The notes under the pieces are model-generated. The model had not been told where the DNA came from. It made no database searches and saw only the letters and a list, made by a program, of their open reading frames with translations. Source: Oscillospiraceae bacterium (lineage in GTDB: Bacteria > Bacillota_A > Clostridia > Oscillospirales > Oscillospiraceae). Taken from it: 64,000 nucleotides of DNA. The position numbers and the translations under genes are program-made. This document shows, in pieces, positions 24,339 through 33,330 of this stretch; within the stretch, counting starts at the first letter, position 1, and each line of letters opens with the position of its first letter. The DNA is taken from NCBI GenBank assembly GCA_017505505.1, contig JAFVPA010000014.1:1-64000 (forward strand), written 5' to 3'.

Positions 24339-26687
24339 TCAGATCCCTGCCCCAAAGGACCCGGTACCATCGTTTTCATAGAATGTCTGGCTCACCAGGT
24401 CATACAAGCCCGCCACATTGTCCGCATTCCGCACCACAGGTACAAAATCCCGGATCAGTTCTCCGGCACTGTACATTTTCAGGAAATACAGATGCATACT
24501 GGCATGATACTGCTTCTCCGTGGGAGAAGTACCGATATACCAGCTGGTATCACCCCAGCCGCAGCCCGCATAAGCGCCGTTAGGAGGATAGGCATAATTG
24601 GTCTGCTCAATGTCATCCATGTACAGCTTCACAGCCACGCTCTCATACCGGATAGTTCTGGGCACTGCGTCGTTCCAGCTCAACCGCCAGCAGCCCTCCG
24701 CTTCCACACTGGAGCACTGGGCCACAACCATACCGTCGCCGTTCTTGAAATACAGTTTAGGCGCAGTCTTCACACCGCCGCCAACGAAATACTGTTCATA
24801 CGTTGTTGCCAGCTGGCCCAGCATATTGAACTTGATCTCGTAGGAAGCCTCTGTGCCGCCGGTAACACCGGTATTGATATACTGTCCATCGGTAAACACC
24901 AGATAAGACATCTGCGTATAATCACTGGGCAGGACCGGCACCTCAGGCGCTTCCTCTTCGCCCAGCACAGCCATTCGCTGGTCCACATAGGCCAGCCGCT
25001 TCCGGATAAATTCCCGCAGCTGTGCAATATTGTTGGTAGACCCACTGGGAATGGTTGGATACACCACCAGATCTTCGGCATACAGGTCCTTTCCGATCAC
25101 CTCTGTGAAATATTCAAACCGGCTGACCATATTGGCAAAACTCAGAGGACCTTTCCGAAGCTGCCCATACCGCTGCTTCAATTCCTCTGTGTAGCAGGCC
25201 AGAATACGTTCCCACAGCAGGCTGAAGGGCTCCTGGTAATTCTCCGGGCAGGCATACTCCGCAGAGACAAATTTACTGCCATCCCACCACAGGCCGAAGG
25301 TTGAGTCCATGTCATACTGCCCGCAGAACCATTTCTTGCCATCATAGGTGCCCAGCAGCATATTCCGGGCCAGGCTGTCCAATCCGCAGCTCACATAGCT
25401 GAACAGGAAATAATCCAGAGCAGACTGCACATCCAGAAATTCCCCGATACCTTTTTTAAACTTCTCCCCGGTGTTGTGCATCACAAAGTCAATGAGGGCA
25501 TTCAGACTGTCTTTTACTGCATCCGAATTGGTACCCACTTCCACGCTCCAATCCACCCCATCCTTGCCGTTCCACAGGGTACGGAAATTGCAGGCCGTTG
25601 CAGTAAAGACGCCGTTGGAGTTGGTCTCGCCGCACAGGAGTACATGCTTTTCATTATCCTCATCCATGCCCCACATCCAATCCTCTTTACCAATGTTCCA
25701 GGTGTACAGGCCCTGATACACGCCGTTGGCAAACAGTCGTACGGGAAATCCGTCAATGGCACCGTTGCGGGGGCTGATGCGCATTTCCTCCGGCAGCGCC
25801 TCATAATCGCTGCGGCTGGAAACCACCTCGTCCCACAATCTTGCGGAAACAATATTCCGCGCATGGCTGTGGTCGATATAATTGGCCTTCAGCACATACT
25901 TGTGAGACTCCCACCCCCAGTCCCGGAAGACCTTCTTCAGCTTCTTATCCCGGTCTTCATCGGCATACATCTTGATGGTAAAATTCTTCTTGGGGTAATT
26001 CATGGAAGAGTTACCCTGACACTTGATTTTCAGGTACGCGCTGAAAACCTCCGTTCTGGAAACGTAGGTCAGCTCCGCCAGCACCTCATCCTTAGTAGTA
26101 GGAATGGTTCCCGACAGAAAAACCTTGGGAATATCCTCTTCCTTGGGCTCCCCTACACCGTATCCCTCTGCCAGGTCTACCGCCTCCACCCGCAGCACCC
26201 GTCCCTGGGCATCCACAGAAGCCACCTGAAAGAACTGACCTACCGCCGCCTTCTCCGGCGCGGGGAGAAAGCCTGTGGCATACTGGTAATCCTGAGAGTC
26301 CGCCCCGCCCTGTGCTGAAGGCCGCACATTGACCAATACCGCGAAGGTAGTGATCTGTACATCCTTTTGGAGCAGCACCACCTCCAGCTGCACCGGACCG
26401 GCCGCTGTCAATACCTGAGGGGCCAACCATACCGTCAGCACATTTCCCTCAGCCATCCAGGCCCTGTCCCCATTGGGCAGGGTGTCATAATTTCCCTTCG
26501 TCCCATCGGGTTTGCTGTAGCGGATCACCGCAGCGGCCATCTCCGGAACAGGCCAGGCCGCACCGTCAGACAGCAGCGTCAGTTCCAGACAACGGCTGTA
26601 CCGGTCGTTGCGTACCGCCTGCACCACCGGAATGGGCCCGGACTTCATCAGATCCATACTTACTTTATTTACTATCATCATATACAT
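24339..26687 (-). CDS. BppU-type phage baseplate protein with CotH kinase domain
   Basis: This 782-residue protein starts MYMMIVNKVS after GGTGGAGGG. Residues about 4-130 match the BppU N-terminal domain (SRCLELTLLSDGAAWPVP). Residues about 190-580 match a CotH kinase domain: CQGNSSMNYPKKNFTIKM, VLKANYIDHSHARNIVS, a GVYQGLYTW segment and the metal-site-like QYDMDSTFG. The last 180 residues look like a lectin/LamG-type fold (YLVFTDGQYINTGVTG). CotH proteins phosphorylate spore coat proteins; finding one fused to a tail-tip module is unusual. It leads a cassette with endolysin and holins. Confidence 0.8.
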   Translation of the reverse strand: MYMMIVNKVSMDLMKSGPIPVVQAVRNDRYSRCLELTLLSDGAAWPVPEMAAAVIRYSKPDGTKGNYDTLPNGDRAWMAEGNVLTVWLAPQVLTAAGPVQLEVVLLQKDVQITTFAVLVNVRPSAQGGADSQDYQYATGFLPAPEKAAVGQFFQVASVDAQGRVLRVEAVDLAEGYGVGEPKEEDIPKVFLSGTIPTTKDEVLAELTYVSRTEVFSAYLKIKCQGNSSMNYPKKNFTIKMYADEDRDKKLKKVFRDWGWESHKYVLKANYIDHSHARNIVSARLWDEVVSSRSDYEALPEEMRISPRNGAIDGFPVRLFANGVYQGLYTWNIGKEDWMWGMDEDNEKHVLLCGETNSNGVFTATACNFRTLWNGKDGVDWSVEVGTNSDAVKDSLNALIDFVMHNTGEKFKKGIGEFLDVQSALDYFLFSYVSCGLDSLARNMLLGTYDGKKWFCGQYDMDSTFGLWWDGSKFVSAEYACPENYQEPFSLLWERILACYTEELKQRYGQLRKGPLSFANMVSRFEYFTEVIGKDLYAEDLVVYPTIPSGSTNNIAQLREFIRKRLAYVDQRMAVLGEEEAPEVPVLPSDYTQMSYLVFTDGQYINTGVTGGTEASYEIKFNMLGQLATTYEQYFVGGGVKTAPKLYFKNGDGMVVAQCSSVEAEGCWRLSWNDAVPRTIRYESVAVKLYMDDIEQTNYAYPPNGAYAGCGWGDTSWYIGTSPTEKQYHASMHLYFLKMYSAGELIRDFVPVVRNADNVAGLYDLVSQTFYENDGTGSFGAGI

Positions 26688-26745
26688 CCCTCCACCCTTA
26701 TCGCAAAATAGGCAGAAAGTTGCATACTTTCGTCTCACTTTTCTC

Positions 26746-26783
26746 AAAAAAATCTCACCCCTTTTTTCGGGGTGAGATTTTTT
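26746..26783. terminator. Strong bidirectional terminator
   Basis: AAAAAATCTCACCCC pairs with GGGGTGAGATTTTTT (15 bp, 7-base loop). It lies just after the stop of the SH3 protein gene and just upstream of the baseplate gene. Confidence 0.92.
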
Positions 26784-26787
26784 ACCA

Positions 26788-27936
26788 TTAACTCCAAAGA
26801 AAATCCAATATCGATGTTTTTTCCCGTTTCAGATGTCCGCTGTACACATATCCCCGAACACCTTCCGATTCTGTCAGATACCATTTGTTATCCGCGCTGT
26901 TGCGGATACTGCCCAGAACCATGACCGCCTGTCCTTCTCTGATCGTTCCCAGAACCTTCGTCCTGGCATCCGTATCTCCGCTGCAGGGCAGGCTCATGAT
27001 CTCCGCCTCCCGGACAGCAATTCTGCGCTCCGTCTCCTCCAGCATTTCCTCTTCGCTGCATTGCTTAAAATACATTTCAGGCTGCTGCTCCCGGGAAAAT
27101 TCCGTAAACCGCTCCACCGCCGACTGGCTTTCATACAAAGGTATCAGCTTCTCCACCAGCAGCTGCCGGTCAATGGTCAGCGTCCCTACAAAGTTATCGA
27201 TTTCAAAAGGACCATCATAAATCGAATCATAGGTAGCATCGATGAGCCGTTCGAATTCCCAGGTATCCCCATCTCCCACCAGCGGGCAGCCGGCAGACCA
27301 CATGCCCACGCTGCTGATATGATCCGTAGTCCGGGTATGAACATTGATTTCCGTGGCCCGCTTCGTCACATAGCCCTCGGAGGTCATGTACACCGCATCC
27401 ATAGACATATCCCAGTAGTCTGTCCGCACATGCAGTGCCTCGTAGTTACCCCTATGATGTACAGAGTAAAGCTGATAGGTACCATCAAAAATTGTCGCCG
27501 GTCCCACATCACCAAATTCCGGGAAAGACCAGGCCCCGTATTTCAGCGGCCGGTCCGGGATGGTGCTGCAATCGTCATTGAAATAGGTGATCTTCAGTTC
27601 TCCCGCCGCATTCTTCTTCACTACGATGCATACCCCGGTCACCCGGAAGAACATCAGATCCGAACGGGAATGATCATCCATATGGTCCGAAGCCCCATCA
27701 AAGAGGAATACTGCCGCAAAGCCGCCGTCCAGCGCCTGCTGCACCATTGTATCCGTCCGAATGTAATGATCCAGCATCATTTCCACATATTCCCGGCGCG
27801 CAGAATTGCGGATTCTGGCAGACAGATCCCAATGGAAGGGTTCTCCCATCTGATAGGCCTGCACCGGAGTGGCAAGGGATATGAGCATCCCCAGCACAAG
27901 GCACAGGGAAAGAAATTTTTTCAGGATCTTCTTCAT
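26788..27936 (-). CDS. Secreted SH3-domain protein with L,D-transpeptidase-like motif
   Basis: This 382-residue protein has a signal peptide (MKKILKKFLSLCLVLGML to ATPVQA, cleavage near residue 27). The middle part includes HTRTTDHISSVGMWSAGCPL, which resembles the His...Ser-x-Gly-Cys core of L,D-transpeptidase-like folds. A C-terminal bacterial SH3 domain (GQAVMVLGSIRNSADNKWYL to GYVYSGHLKREK) closes it. It is probably an envelope enzyme or cell-wall binder, but catalysis is inferred from one motif only. The start is set by a good promoter upstream and AAGGGCG. Confidence 0.72.
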   Translation of the reverse strand: MKKILKKFLSLCLVLGMLISLATPVQAYQMGEPFHWDLSARIRNSARREYVEMMLDHYIRTDTMVQQALDGGFAAVFLFDGASDHMDDHSRSDLMFFRVTGVCIVVKKNAAGELKITYFNDDCSTIPDRPLKYGAWSFPEFGDVGPATIFDGTYQLYSVHHRGNYEALHVRTDYWDMSMDAVYMTSEGYVTKRATEINVHTRTTDHISSVGMWSAGCPLVGDGDTWEFERLIDATYDSIYDGPFEIDNFVGTLTIDRQLLVEKLIPLYESQSAVERFTEFSREQQPEMYFKQCSEEEMLEETERRIAVREAEIMSLPCSGDTDARTKVLGTIREGQAVMVLGSIRNSADNKWYLTESEGVRGYVYSGHLKREKTSILDFLWS

Positions 27937-27967
27937 TGATTTCGCCCTTATCTCGAAGATTTTTTCC

Positions 27968-27996
27968 ATTATAGCATCCGAAAGTGGGATAGTCAA
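27968..27996 (-). promoter_or_regulatory. Promoter of the secreted SH3 protein
   Basis: TTGACT, 17 bases, TGCTATAAT on the minus strand, about 31 bases before the ATG. It is divergent from the blaI promoter. Confidence 0.8.
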
Positions 27997-28028
27997 CGAT
28001 ATCATCTGTCCAAGTACAAAACCAATGC

Positions 28029-28084
28029 TTGACATTTTTACTCTAATGCATTAGAGTATAGATAGAACTCTAATCCAGTAGAGC
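28029..28084 (+). promoter_or_regulatory. BlaI-type promoter with two operators
   Basis: TTGACA (28029-28034), 17 bases, TAGAGT (-10). A perfect 20-base palindrome TACTCTAATGCATTAGAGTA (28039-28058) overlaps the promoter spacer and -10. A second copy, CTCTA-N6-TAGAG, follows at 28068-28083, 27 bases centre to centre. This sequence differs from the TACTACA-type operators of staphylococcal BlaI/MecI. The next gene is a BlaI homologue, so autoregulation is likely. Confidence 0.85.
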
Positions 28085-28100
28085 AAAAGGAGGATACCCA

Positions 28101-28472
28101 ATGGAAACACCGAAGATTTATGAAAGTGAATACCGCTTTTGCCTGATCCTCTGGGAGCACGAACCTGTCAAAAGCAAGGAACTGGTCCGGCTGTGCCAGG
28201 AACAGTTGGGCTGGAAATCAACCACCACCTATACCGTCATCAAGCGTCTGGCCCAGCGGGGCGTTCTGAAAAATGAGAACACCGTCGTCACCTCTTTGGT
28301 ATCCAAGGATGCCGTTCAGGCAGCAGAATTGGAGGACTTCGTGGAGAAAACCTTCGAAGGCTCCCTTCCCGCCTTTGTGGCCGCCTTTACGAAGCATCAA
28401 AATATCTCCCAGAACGAGATCGATGCCGTCCAGGCCATGATCGACCAATACCGCAGCCAGCACGAACAATAA
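28101..28472 (+). CDS. BlaI/MecI-family transcriptional repressor
   Basis: A 123-residue winged-helix protein with the family pattern EYRFCLILWEHEPVKSKELV and GWKSTTTYTVIKRLAQRGVL, then a dimerising C-terminus. In the family it represses its own operon until cleaved by a BlaR1 metalloprotease, here the next gene. The start follows AAAAGGAGGATACCCA. Two operators overlap the promoter. Confidence 0.93.
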   Translation: METPKIYESEYRFCLILWEHEPVKSKELVRLCQEQLGWKSTTTYTVIKRLAQRGVLKNENTVVTSLVSKDAVQAAELEDFVEKTFEGSLPAFVAAFTKHQNISQNEIDAVQAMIDQYRSQHEQ

Positions 28473-28476
28473 TTCT

Positions 28477-28517
28477 GTCATTGCGAACCAGTCCGCAGAC
28501 TGGTGTGGCAATCTTCC
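28477..28517. repeat. CATTGC-family dispersed repeat
   Basis: TGTCATTGCGAACCAGTCCG, then an inverted match CAGACTGGTGTGGCAATC: ends CATTGCGA and TGGCAAT form an imperfect hairpin. The core resembles a repeat unit common between genes in Clostridia. A related copy lies at 61352-61391. Confidence 0.55.
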
Positions 28518-28536
28518 GCCAAAGAGGTGAACTCTT

Positions 28537-31500
28537 ATGACCAACTTATTTTTAAAGATTATAAACATGAGCATCTCCGCCACCTATCTTGTTCTGGCGG
28601 TGCTCCTTCTGCGTCTTCTTCTGAAAAAAGCTCCCAAATGGATTCATGTCCTGCTGTGGGGCCTGGTAGCCGTCCGTCTGCTCTGCCCCTTCACGCTTGA
28701 AAGCGCCATGAGTCTGATCCCCAGCACGGAAGTAATTTCCCCGGAGATCATGATGGATGTAACCCCAACCGGAATTGAAGCAGTGAACAACGTCGTCAAT
28801 CCCATTATCACCGAATCCTTCGCCCCAGCCCCCATTGCAAGCGCCAACCCCCTGCAGATCTGGATCCCGGTCTTCTCCATTTTGTGGTGCTCCGGTATGG
28901 CCCTCATGGCCCTCTATACCCTTTTCACTTACCTGCGCCTGCGCCACCGGGTCAGCACCGCCATCCGGGTCAAGGATAATCTTTACATCAGCGAATATGT
29001 GGCTTCCCCCTTCGTGCTGGGTATTTTCCGTCCCCGGATCTATCTGCCCTACCACATGAGCGACCTGGACCGTTACCATGTCATCGCCCACGAGCGTGCC
29101 CATATCCGCCGCCGGGACCACTGGTGGAAACCCCTGGGATTCCTTCTTCTGACCATCCACTGGTTTAACCCCATCATGTGGCTGGCTTACATCCTGCTGT
29201 GCCGGGATATTGAGCTTGCCTGCGATGAAAAAGTCATCCAGGAATTAGGGCCAGATCAGCGGGCGGATTATTCTCAGGCCCTGCTCCATTGCAGCATCAG
29301 TCACCGCTCCATCGCCGCCTGCCCCATCGCCTTCGGCGAAGTTGGTGTCAAAGAGCGTGTCCGCAACGTGCTGAATTACAAAAAGCCCGCCTTCTGGGTC
29401 ATCGTCGTCTGCCTTGCCCTTGTTGCCATCGTTTCTGTCTGCTTCCTTACCGATCCCCCCGAAGAACCGGAACGCCTCCCCGGCTACCACCTGATCGAAC
29501 AGGTGGTGAACCAGCAGGGCTATACCATCACCGGACAGGAGAACATGATCGTCAATCTGGTCCTGGAAAAGGACAAGCTCCCGGAAGACTGCTTCACCAA
29601 AAAGGGCCACACCTTCGAAGTCAACGAGGTCATCCCCTACGAGACTGGTGTTTTTTACGATAACCGTATCTATCTCCACCGGGCCGCTCTGGACGAAGAG
29701 GATCCCACCTACGTCCGCTTCACCTTTGCCTTCCAGACCGATGGTCTCTCCAGAAACGCCCTTCTTCTTCCCTACCATGTGGATATTGAGGGCAACGGCT
29801 TCGTCTGCGATGTCTCCTGGCGCAGCGAGGTCTGGGACAATCAGACCACCTATTCCCAGTCCGCCGATGGCGAACCCGTCATGTTATTTGAGCCCGTCAT
29901 GAATGGCGAAGGCTTCTGTGTCCTTGTAAAGGCCGACATCTGCCGGCAGGCCGGCCACCACATCGCCTTCATGCTGAAAAACATGAACCGCCTGACCTAT
30001 GAAGAAACCAAACCCACCCCGCCTGTCTCCATCACCCTGGACAACGTTTCCTCCACCGGCCTGACCATGCTCTTCCACCAGGACCAGTCCGCCATTGACG
30101 GTCCCTTAAAAACCAGCAACGACTATTTCCTGGAGAAAGAAGAAAACGGCCAGTGGCTGGCCGTCCCCTATCTGATGCAGCCCAAATTCATGGAAGGTGC
30201 CCTGGATGTATCCACACTCCATCACTACGGCATCGACTGGACCGGAGTCTACGGCCGCCTCTCCGATGGCCGCTACCGCGTTGCCAAGCCTGTCCCCCTC
30301 AGCAGCAGTCCAGACTCCGAGCGGGTTGTCCTCTACGCCGAATTCACCATCGATGAACACGATATCTACCTCTCCGTAGAATCCGCCTCCACCACCGGCA
30401 TGGCTCTGTCCATCTACCCTGACAACGATACCCTCCTCCGGGAGCAGATCACCACGGACCTTCTCTTCCAACTGGAAAGCTACGACCACAACACCTGCAA
30501 ATGGTCTCCTGTGGAGCCCACCAAGGCCCCGGAGCTATCCGTAGCCCCCGGCCGCACCATCCGTGTCCTCCCCGACACCGCCCAGGAAAATACCCGCGTG
30601 AACCTGGACTGGTCCGAATGCTACGGCGAACTCCCCATGGGCCGCTACCGTGCCGTGACCAAATTCTTCATCCATTCCGAACCCCACACCTACTACGCCG
30701 AATTCTACCCCGGCAGCAGCGTCTATGCAGCCGCGGAAACCACCCCCGCCTACCCGGCAGCCTCCGCTACGGACTTTTCCCTCCCGGAATGCTACGCCTT
30801 TGCCGATGACACCACCGCCGCCATCGTGCACACCGAAAGCGGCCAGACCGTAGGCGGGATCACCGACACAGAGCTGGATGCCGCCCACCTGGAAGAACCG
30901 GACATGCTGTCCATAAGCAGATACCTGGATTCCCTTGATCCCCGATGCGAGTGGCTCTCCATGAATGCCGACGGCTACAAAGCCGTCAGCGTAGCCATCA
31001 CTGATCCCCAAACCAATATCCGCACCGAATCCAGCCACGCCATCTTTGCCCATAACGGCCAATGCTACGACCTGTGGTTTGACAACGATGTGATCAGCGG
31101 CAAGGAAAAAGAAAACATTCGCAAGGCAGTCATGGGTGTCGGACACATTTCCCTCGGCACCGTCACCGTCCGCGCAGAGCCCCAGCTCACCATTCCCGAC
31201 ACCAAAGAGATCTCCCTGGAAGTGGAGGGCAGCACCTTCTACGTTCTGGTGGATGAAGATGCCGTACAGACTTTGGAGACCCTGTTCGCCGAAGGCACCG
31301 CTATGGGCTTCGAACCCAAAACTTACTTCCCCGGCCCCCAGATGGTCTTCCACGGCAAGGACGGCAGCAAAACAACCATTACCCTGGATCTGGACAGCGA
31401 TATGTTTATCCACGAAGGTGTTTTTTACGACTATGGCCGCCCGGGCTACCCGGACCTGGAAAAGGTCTTTATCCTCATGCGCATGGTCTACTGGCCCGAA

Positions 31501-31953
31501 GCCGTCACGGAGCACCCTTCCTTCCAATGGTACTTTGACCAGATCCTGGAGCCGGTCTCCGATGAAGCTCTTCCCGGTGTCTGGCGGGGCAATATCGATT
31601 CTGACGGAGCGTATATGTTCCCTGAAGGGCAGTTCTACGTGCAGTTCGAATTCCACAAATACGGAAAGGGCCAGTATAGCTTCCATACCGATGGCATTGA
31701 CAGCATCGGGATCTTCTCTTACCGCATTGAGGACGGCACCCTCCATATGAACCTCTATGGTGATGAAATGTATGCCATTCCCTACCGCATTGAAGACGGC
31801 TTCCTCTATCTGACCATGAGCGGCAGAGAAGTCCCCCTTTTCACCGCCACCGAGGTAGCCCAGTTCGCCCGGTCCCAACAAACAGATCCCCAACTGGAAG
31901 CCACCCGCATCCAGCGTCTTCTGAAAATTCTCAATGACCAGGAAAGCACCTGA
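28537..31953 (+). CDS. Giant BlaR1-like M56 sensor metallopeptidase
   Basis: This 1138-residue protein has three or four membrane segments in the first 310 residues. The M56 zinc motif HERAH is at about residue 185 (HVIAHERAHIRRRDHWW), with a distal Glu in DIELACDEK, and a last membrane segment FWVIVVCLALVAIVSVCFL near 290. The C-terminal 830 residues are outside. They contain two copies of an immunoglobulin-like unit (about 490-600 and 600-715; GRYRVAKPV and GRYRAVTKF) and other unknown parts, not a penicillin-sensor domain. It probably senses an extracellular signal and cleaves the BlaI-type repressor. It is about 550 residues longer than staphylococcal BlaR1. Confidence 0.88.
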   Translation: MTNLFLKIINMSISATYLVLAVLLLRLLLKKAPKWIHVLLWGLVAVRLLCPFTLESAMSLIPSTEVISPEIMMDVTPTGIEAVNNVVNPIITESFAPAPIASANPLQIWIPVFSILWCSGMALMALYTLFTYLRLRHRVSTAIRVKDNLYISEYVASPFVLGIFRPRIYLPYHMSDLDRYHVIAHERAHIRRRDHWWKPLGFLLLTIHWFNPIMWLAYILLCRDIELACDEKVIQELGPDQRADYSQALLHCSISHRSIAACPIAFGEVGVKERVRNVLNYKKPAFWVIVVCLALVAIVSVCFLTDPPEEPERLPGYHLIEQVVNQQGYTITGQENMIVNLVLEKDKLPEDCFTKKGHTFEVNEVIPYETGVFYDNRIYLHRAALDEEDPTYVRFTFAFQTDGLSRNALLLPYHVDIEGNGFVCDVSWRSEVWDNQTTYSQSADGEPVMLFEPVMNGEGFCVLVKADICRQAGHHIAFMLKNMNRLTYEETKPTPPVSITLDNVSSTGLTMLFHQDQSAIDGPLKTSNDYFLEKEENGQWLAVPYLMQPKFMEGALDVSTLHHYGIDWTGVYGRLSDGRYRVAKPVPLSSSPDSERVVLYAEFTIDEHDIYLSVESASTTGMALSIYPDNDTLLREQITTDLLFQLESYDHNTCKWSPVEPTKAPELSVAPGRTIRVLPDTAQENTRVNLDWSECYGELPMGRYRAVTKFFIHSEPHTYYAEFYPGSSVYAAAETTPAYPAASATDFSLPECYAFADDTTAAIVHTESGQTVGGITDTELDAAHLEEPDMLSISRYLDSLDPRCEWLSMNADGYKAVSVAITDPQTNIRTESSHAIFAHNGQCYDLWFDNDVISGKEKENIRKAVMGVGHISLGTVTVRAEPQLTIPDTKEISLEVEGSTFYVLVDEDAVQTLETLFAEGTAMGFEPKTYFPGPQMVFHGKDGSKTTITLDLDSDMFIHEGVFYDYGRPGYPDLEKVFILMRMVYWPEAVTEHPSFQWYFDQILEPVSDEALPGVWRGNIDSDGAYMFPEGQFYVQFEFHKYGKGQYSFHTDGIDSIGIFSYRIEDGTLHMNLYGDEMYAIPYRIEDGFLYLTMSGREVPLFTATEVAQFARSQQTDPQLEATRIQRLLKILNDQEST

Positions 31954-32011
31954 AGATCCCTCTGCAACCACTACTTTCCCCAAACTTCCCAAAAAAGCAC
32001 CCCACAATTGA

Positions 32012-32070
32012 TAGACACAGGCCATTCCCTCTGATATAATGGAGCTATCCATAAAAAGGAGGGAATGGCC
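32012..32070 (+). promoter_or_regulatory. Promoter with a 12-bp inverted repeat
   Basis: TAGACA (32012-32017), 17 bases, TATAAT (32035-32040). GGCCATTCCCTC at 32020-32031 is repeated inverted as GAGGGAATGGCC at 32059-32070, flanking the -10 and covering the ribosome site. This may be an operator of the XRE protein that follows. Confidence 0.65.
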
Positions 32071-32784
32071 ATGTTTTTCGGCTCCAATCTGCAATTTCTC
32101 CGCCGCCAGGCCGGGCTGACCCAGGAACAGCTGGCTCAGCAGATGGGGGTCTCCCGTCAGACCATCTCCAAGTGGGAATCCGGTCAGGCCCCGGAGCTGG
32201 GAAAACTTCTGGAATTGTCCGATTATTTCCGCTGTGCTCTGGATGATCTTCTGCGGCAGGACCTGTCCCTCCGAAGATCCCCCGTTGAAATTCGTCTGGT
32301 AAAGGGCTTCTCCATGGCCCGCTATACCATGATCTCCCCCCACGCCGAGAGGGATCTGCAAATCCGTATGGAAGACTGGACCCGCCAAAACGCTTTGGAA
32401 AACGCCCCCTATCTGACCTGGTCCTTCCCCTATGTCTCTGCCGATCAGAAACGGCTTGGCCTCACCGGCTTCTGCGGGGCCTGCGTTTTACCCCGGGGCT
32501 TTCTCCCCTCTTCGCAGGAGCTGGAAATAACCTCCCAGGGGGACCATCCCTATGCAGTGATGACCTTCCCGGAACCTTCCGGGCGGGACCCCCGGCACAT
32601 TGCCCGTTGTATCCAGACCATCCTGGAATTTCTCCGTGAGTCCGGAATTTCCAAGTCCGCTGAGCCGGGCTATCTTCCCTGCTTTGAATGGCGCTATGAA
32701 AAAAACGGCACGCCCTGTGCCGCCCTGTTCCTACAGTGCCGCAACACCGAAACCGCAGAAGTATTTACATTTGAAACAACATAA
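32071..32784 (+). CDS. XRE-family regulator with C-terminal effector-type domain
   Basis: This 237-residue protein starts at MFFGSNLQFL. The in-frame ATG six bases earlier lies too close to the AAGGAGGG site. The HTH_XRE domain spans residues about 5-60 (LTQEQLAQQMGVSRQTISKW). The C-terminal 150 residues (YLTWSFPYVSADQKRLGLTG, PYAVMTFPEP) resemble AraC/GyrI-like effector-binding folds, weakly. An inverted repeat in its promoter suggests autoregulation. A flavodoxin gene follows 19 bases later. Confidence 0.85.
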   Translation: MFFGSNLQFLRRQAGLTQEQLAQQMGVSRQTISKWESGQAPELGKLLELSDYFRCALDDLLRQDLSLRRSPVEIRLVKGFSMARYTMISPHAERDLQIRMEDWTRQNALENAPYLTWSFPYVSADQKRLGLTGFCGACVLPRGFLPSSQELEITSQGDHPYAVMTFPEPSGRDPRHIARCIQTILEFLRESGISKSAEPGYLPCFEWRYEKNGTPCAALFLQCRNTETAEVFTFETT

Positions 32785-32803
32785 ATGATAAGGAGAAAGC
32801 AAT

Positions 32804-33319
32804 ATGGCAAAACAGCTCGTCGTCTACTATTCCCGCAAGGGAGAAAACCACATGCCCGGCGGCATCCAGATTTTGGAAAAGGGCAACACCGAATACGCAG
32901 CCGAATACATCGCCAAGGCCCTCAACGCCGACATTTTTGAGATCGACACCGTAAAGCCCTACGCAGCGGATTACAAGGCCTGCTGCGGCGAAGCCTTCGG
33001 CGAATTCAAAGCCAAGGCCCGCCCCCAGATCAAAGGCTTTGTGGAAGACATCAGCAGCTATGACACTATTTTTGTCTGCTACCCCTGCTGGTGCGGCACC
33101 GCGCCCATGTGCGTCTTCACTTTCCTGGAGCACTACGACTGGACCGGCAAGAAGCTCGTTCCCCTGTGCACCAACGAAGGCAGCGGCCTGGCCAACTCCG
33201 AGAAGGACATCGCCGCCAGCTGCCCCGGCGCCGTAATGGCCCCCGGCCTTTCCATCCGCGGCCACCAGTGCAAAGACAGCGAAGCACAACTCGCCGCCTG
33301 GGCCAAAGAAAATATCTGA
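32804..33319 (+). CDS. Flavodoxin-family protein
   Basis: This 171-residue protein opens with VVYYSRKGENHMPGG, the FMN phosphate-binding loop region, and has the 60s-type loop YPCWCGTAPMCVFTFLEHYD. The C-terminus carries GLSIRGHQCKD. It would carry electrons via FMN; relatives are annotated flavodoxin or NADPH-quinone reductase-like. The start follows AAGGAGAAAGCAAT. It is co-transcribed with the XRE regulator, so it may be its regulated target. Confidence 0.88.
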   Translation: MAKQLVVYYSRKGENHMPGGIQILEKGNTEYAAEYIAKALNADIFEIDTVKPYAADYKACCGEAFGEFKAKARPQIKGFVEDISSYDTIFVCYPCWCGTAPMCVFTFLEHYDWTGKKLVPLCTNEGSGLANSEKDIAASCPGAVMAPGLSIRGHQCKDSEAQLAAWAKENI

Positions 33320-33330
33320 TGAAGTCTTAA

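Noticed and set aside
32065..32070. First of two in-frame ATGs for the XRE regulator
   Set aside because: It sits only one or two bases after the ribosome site; the second ATG has normal spacing.
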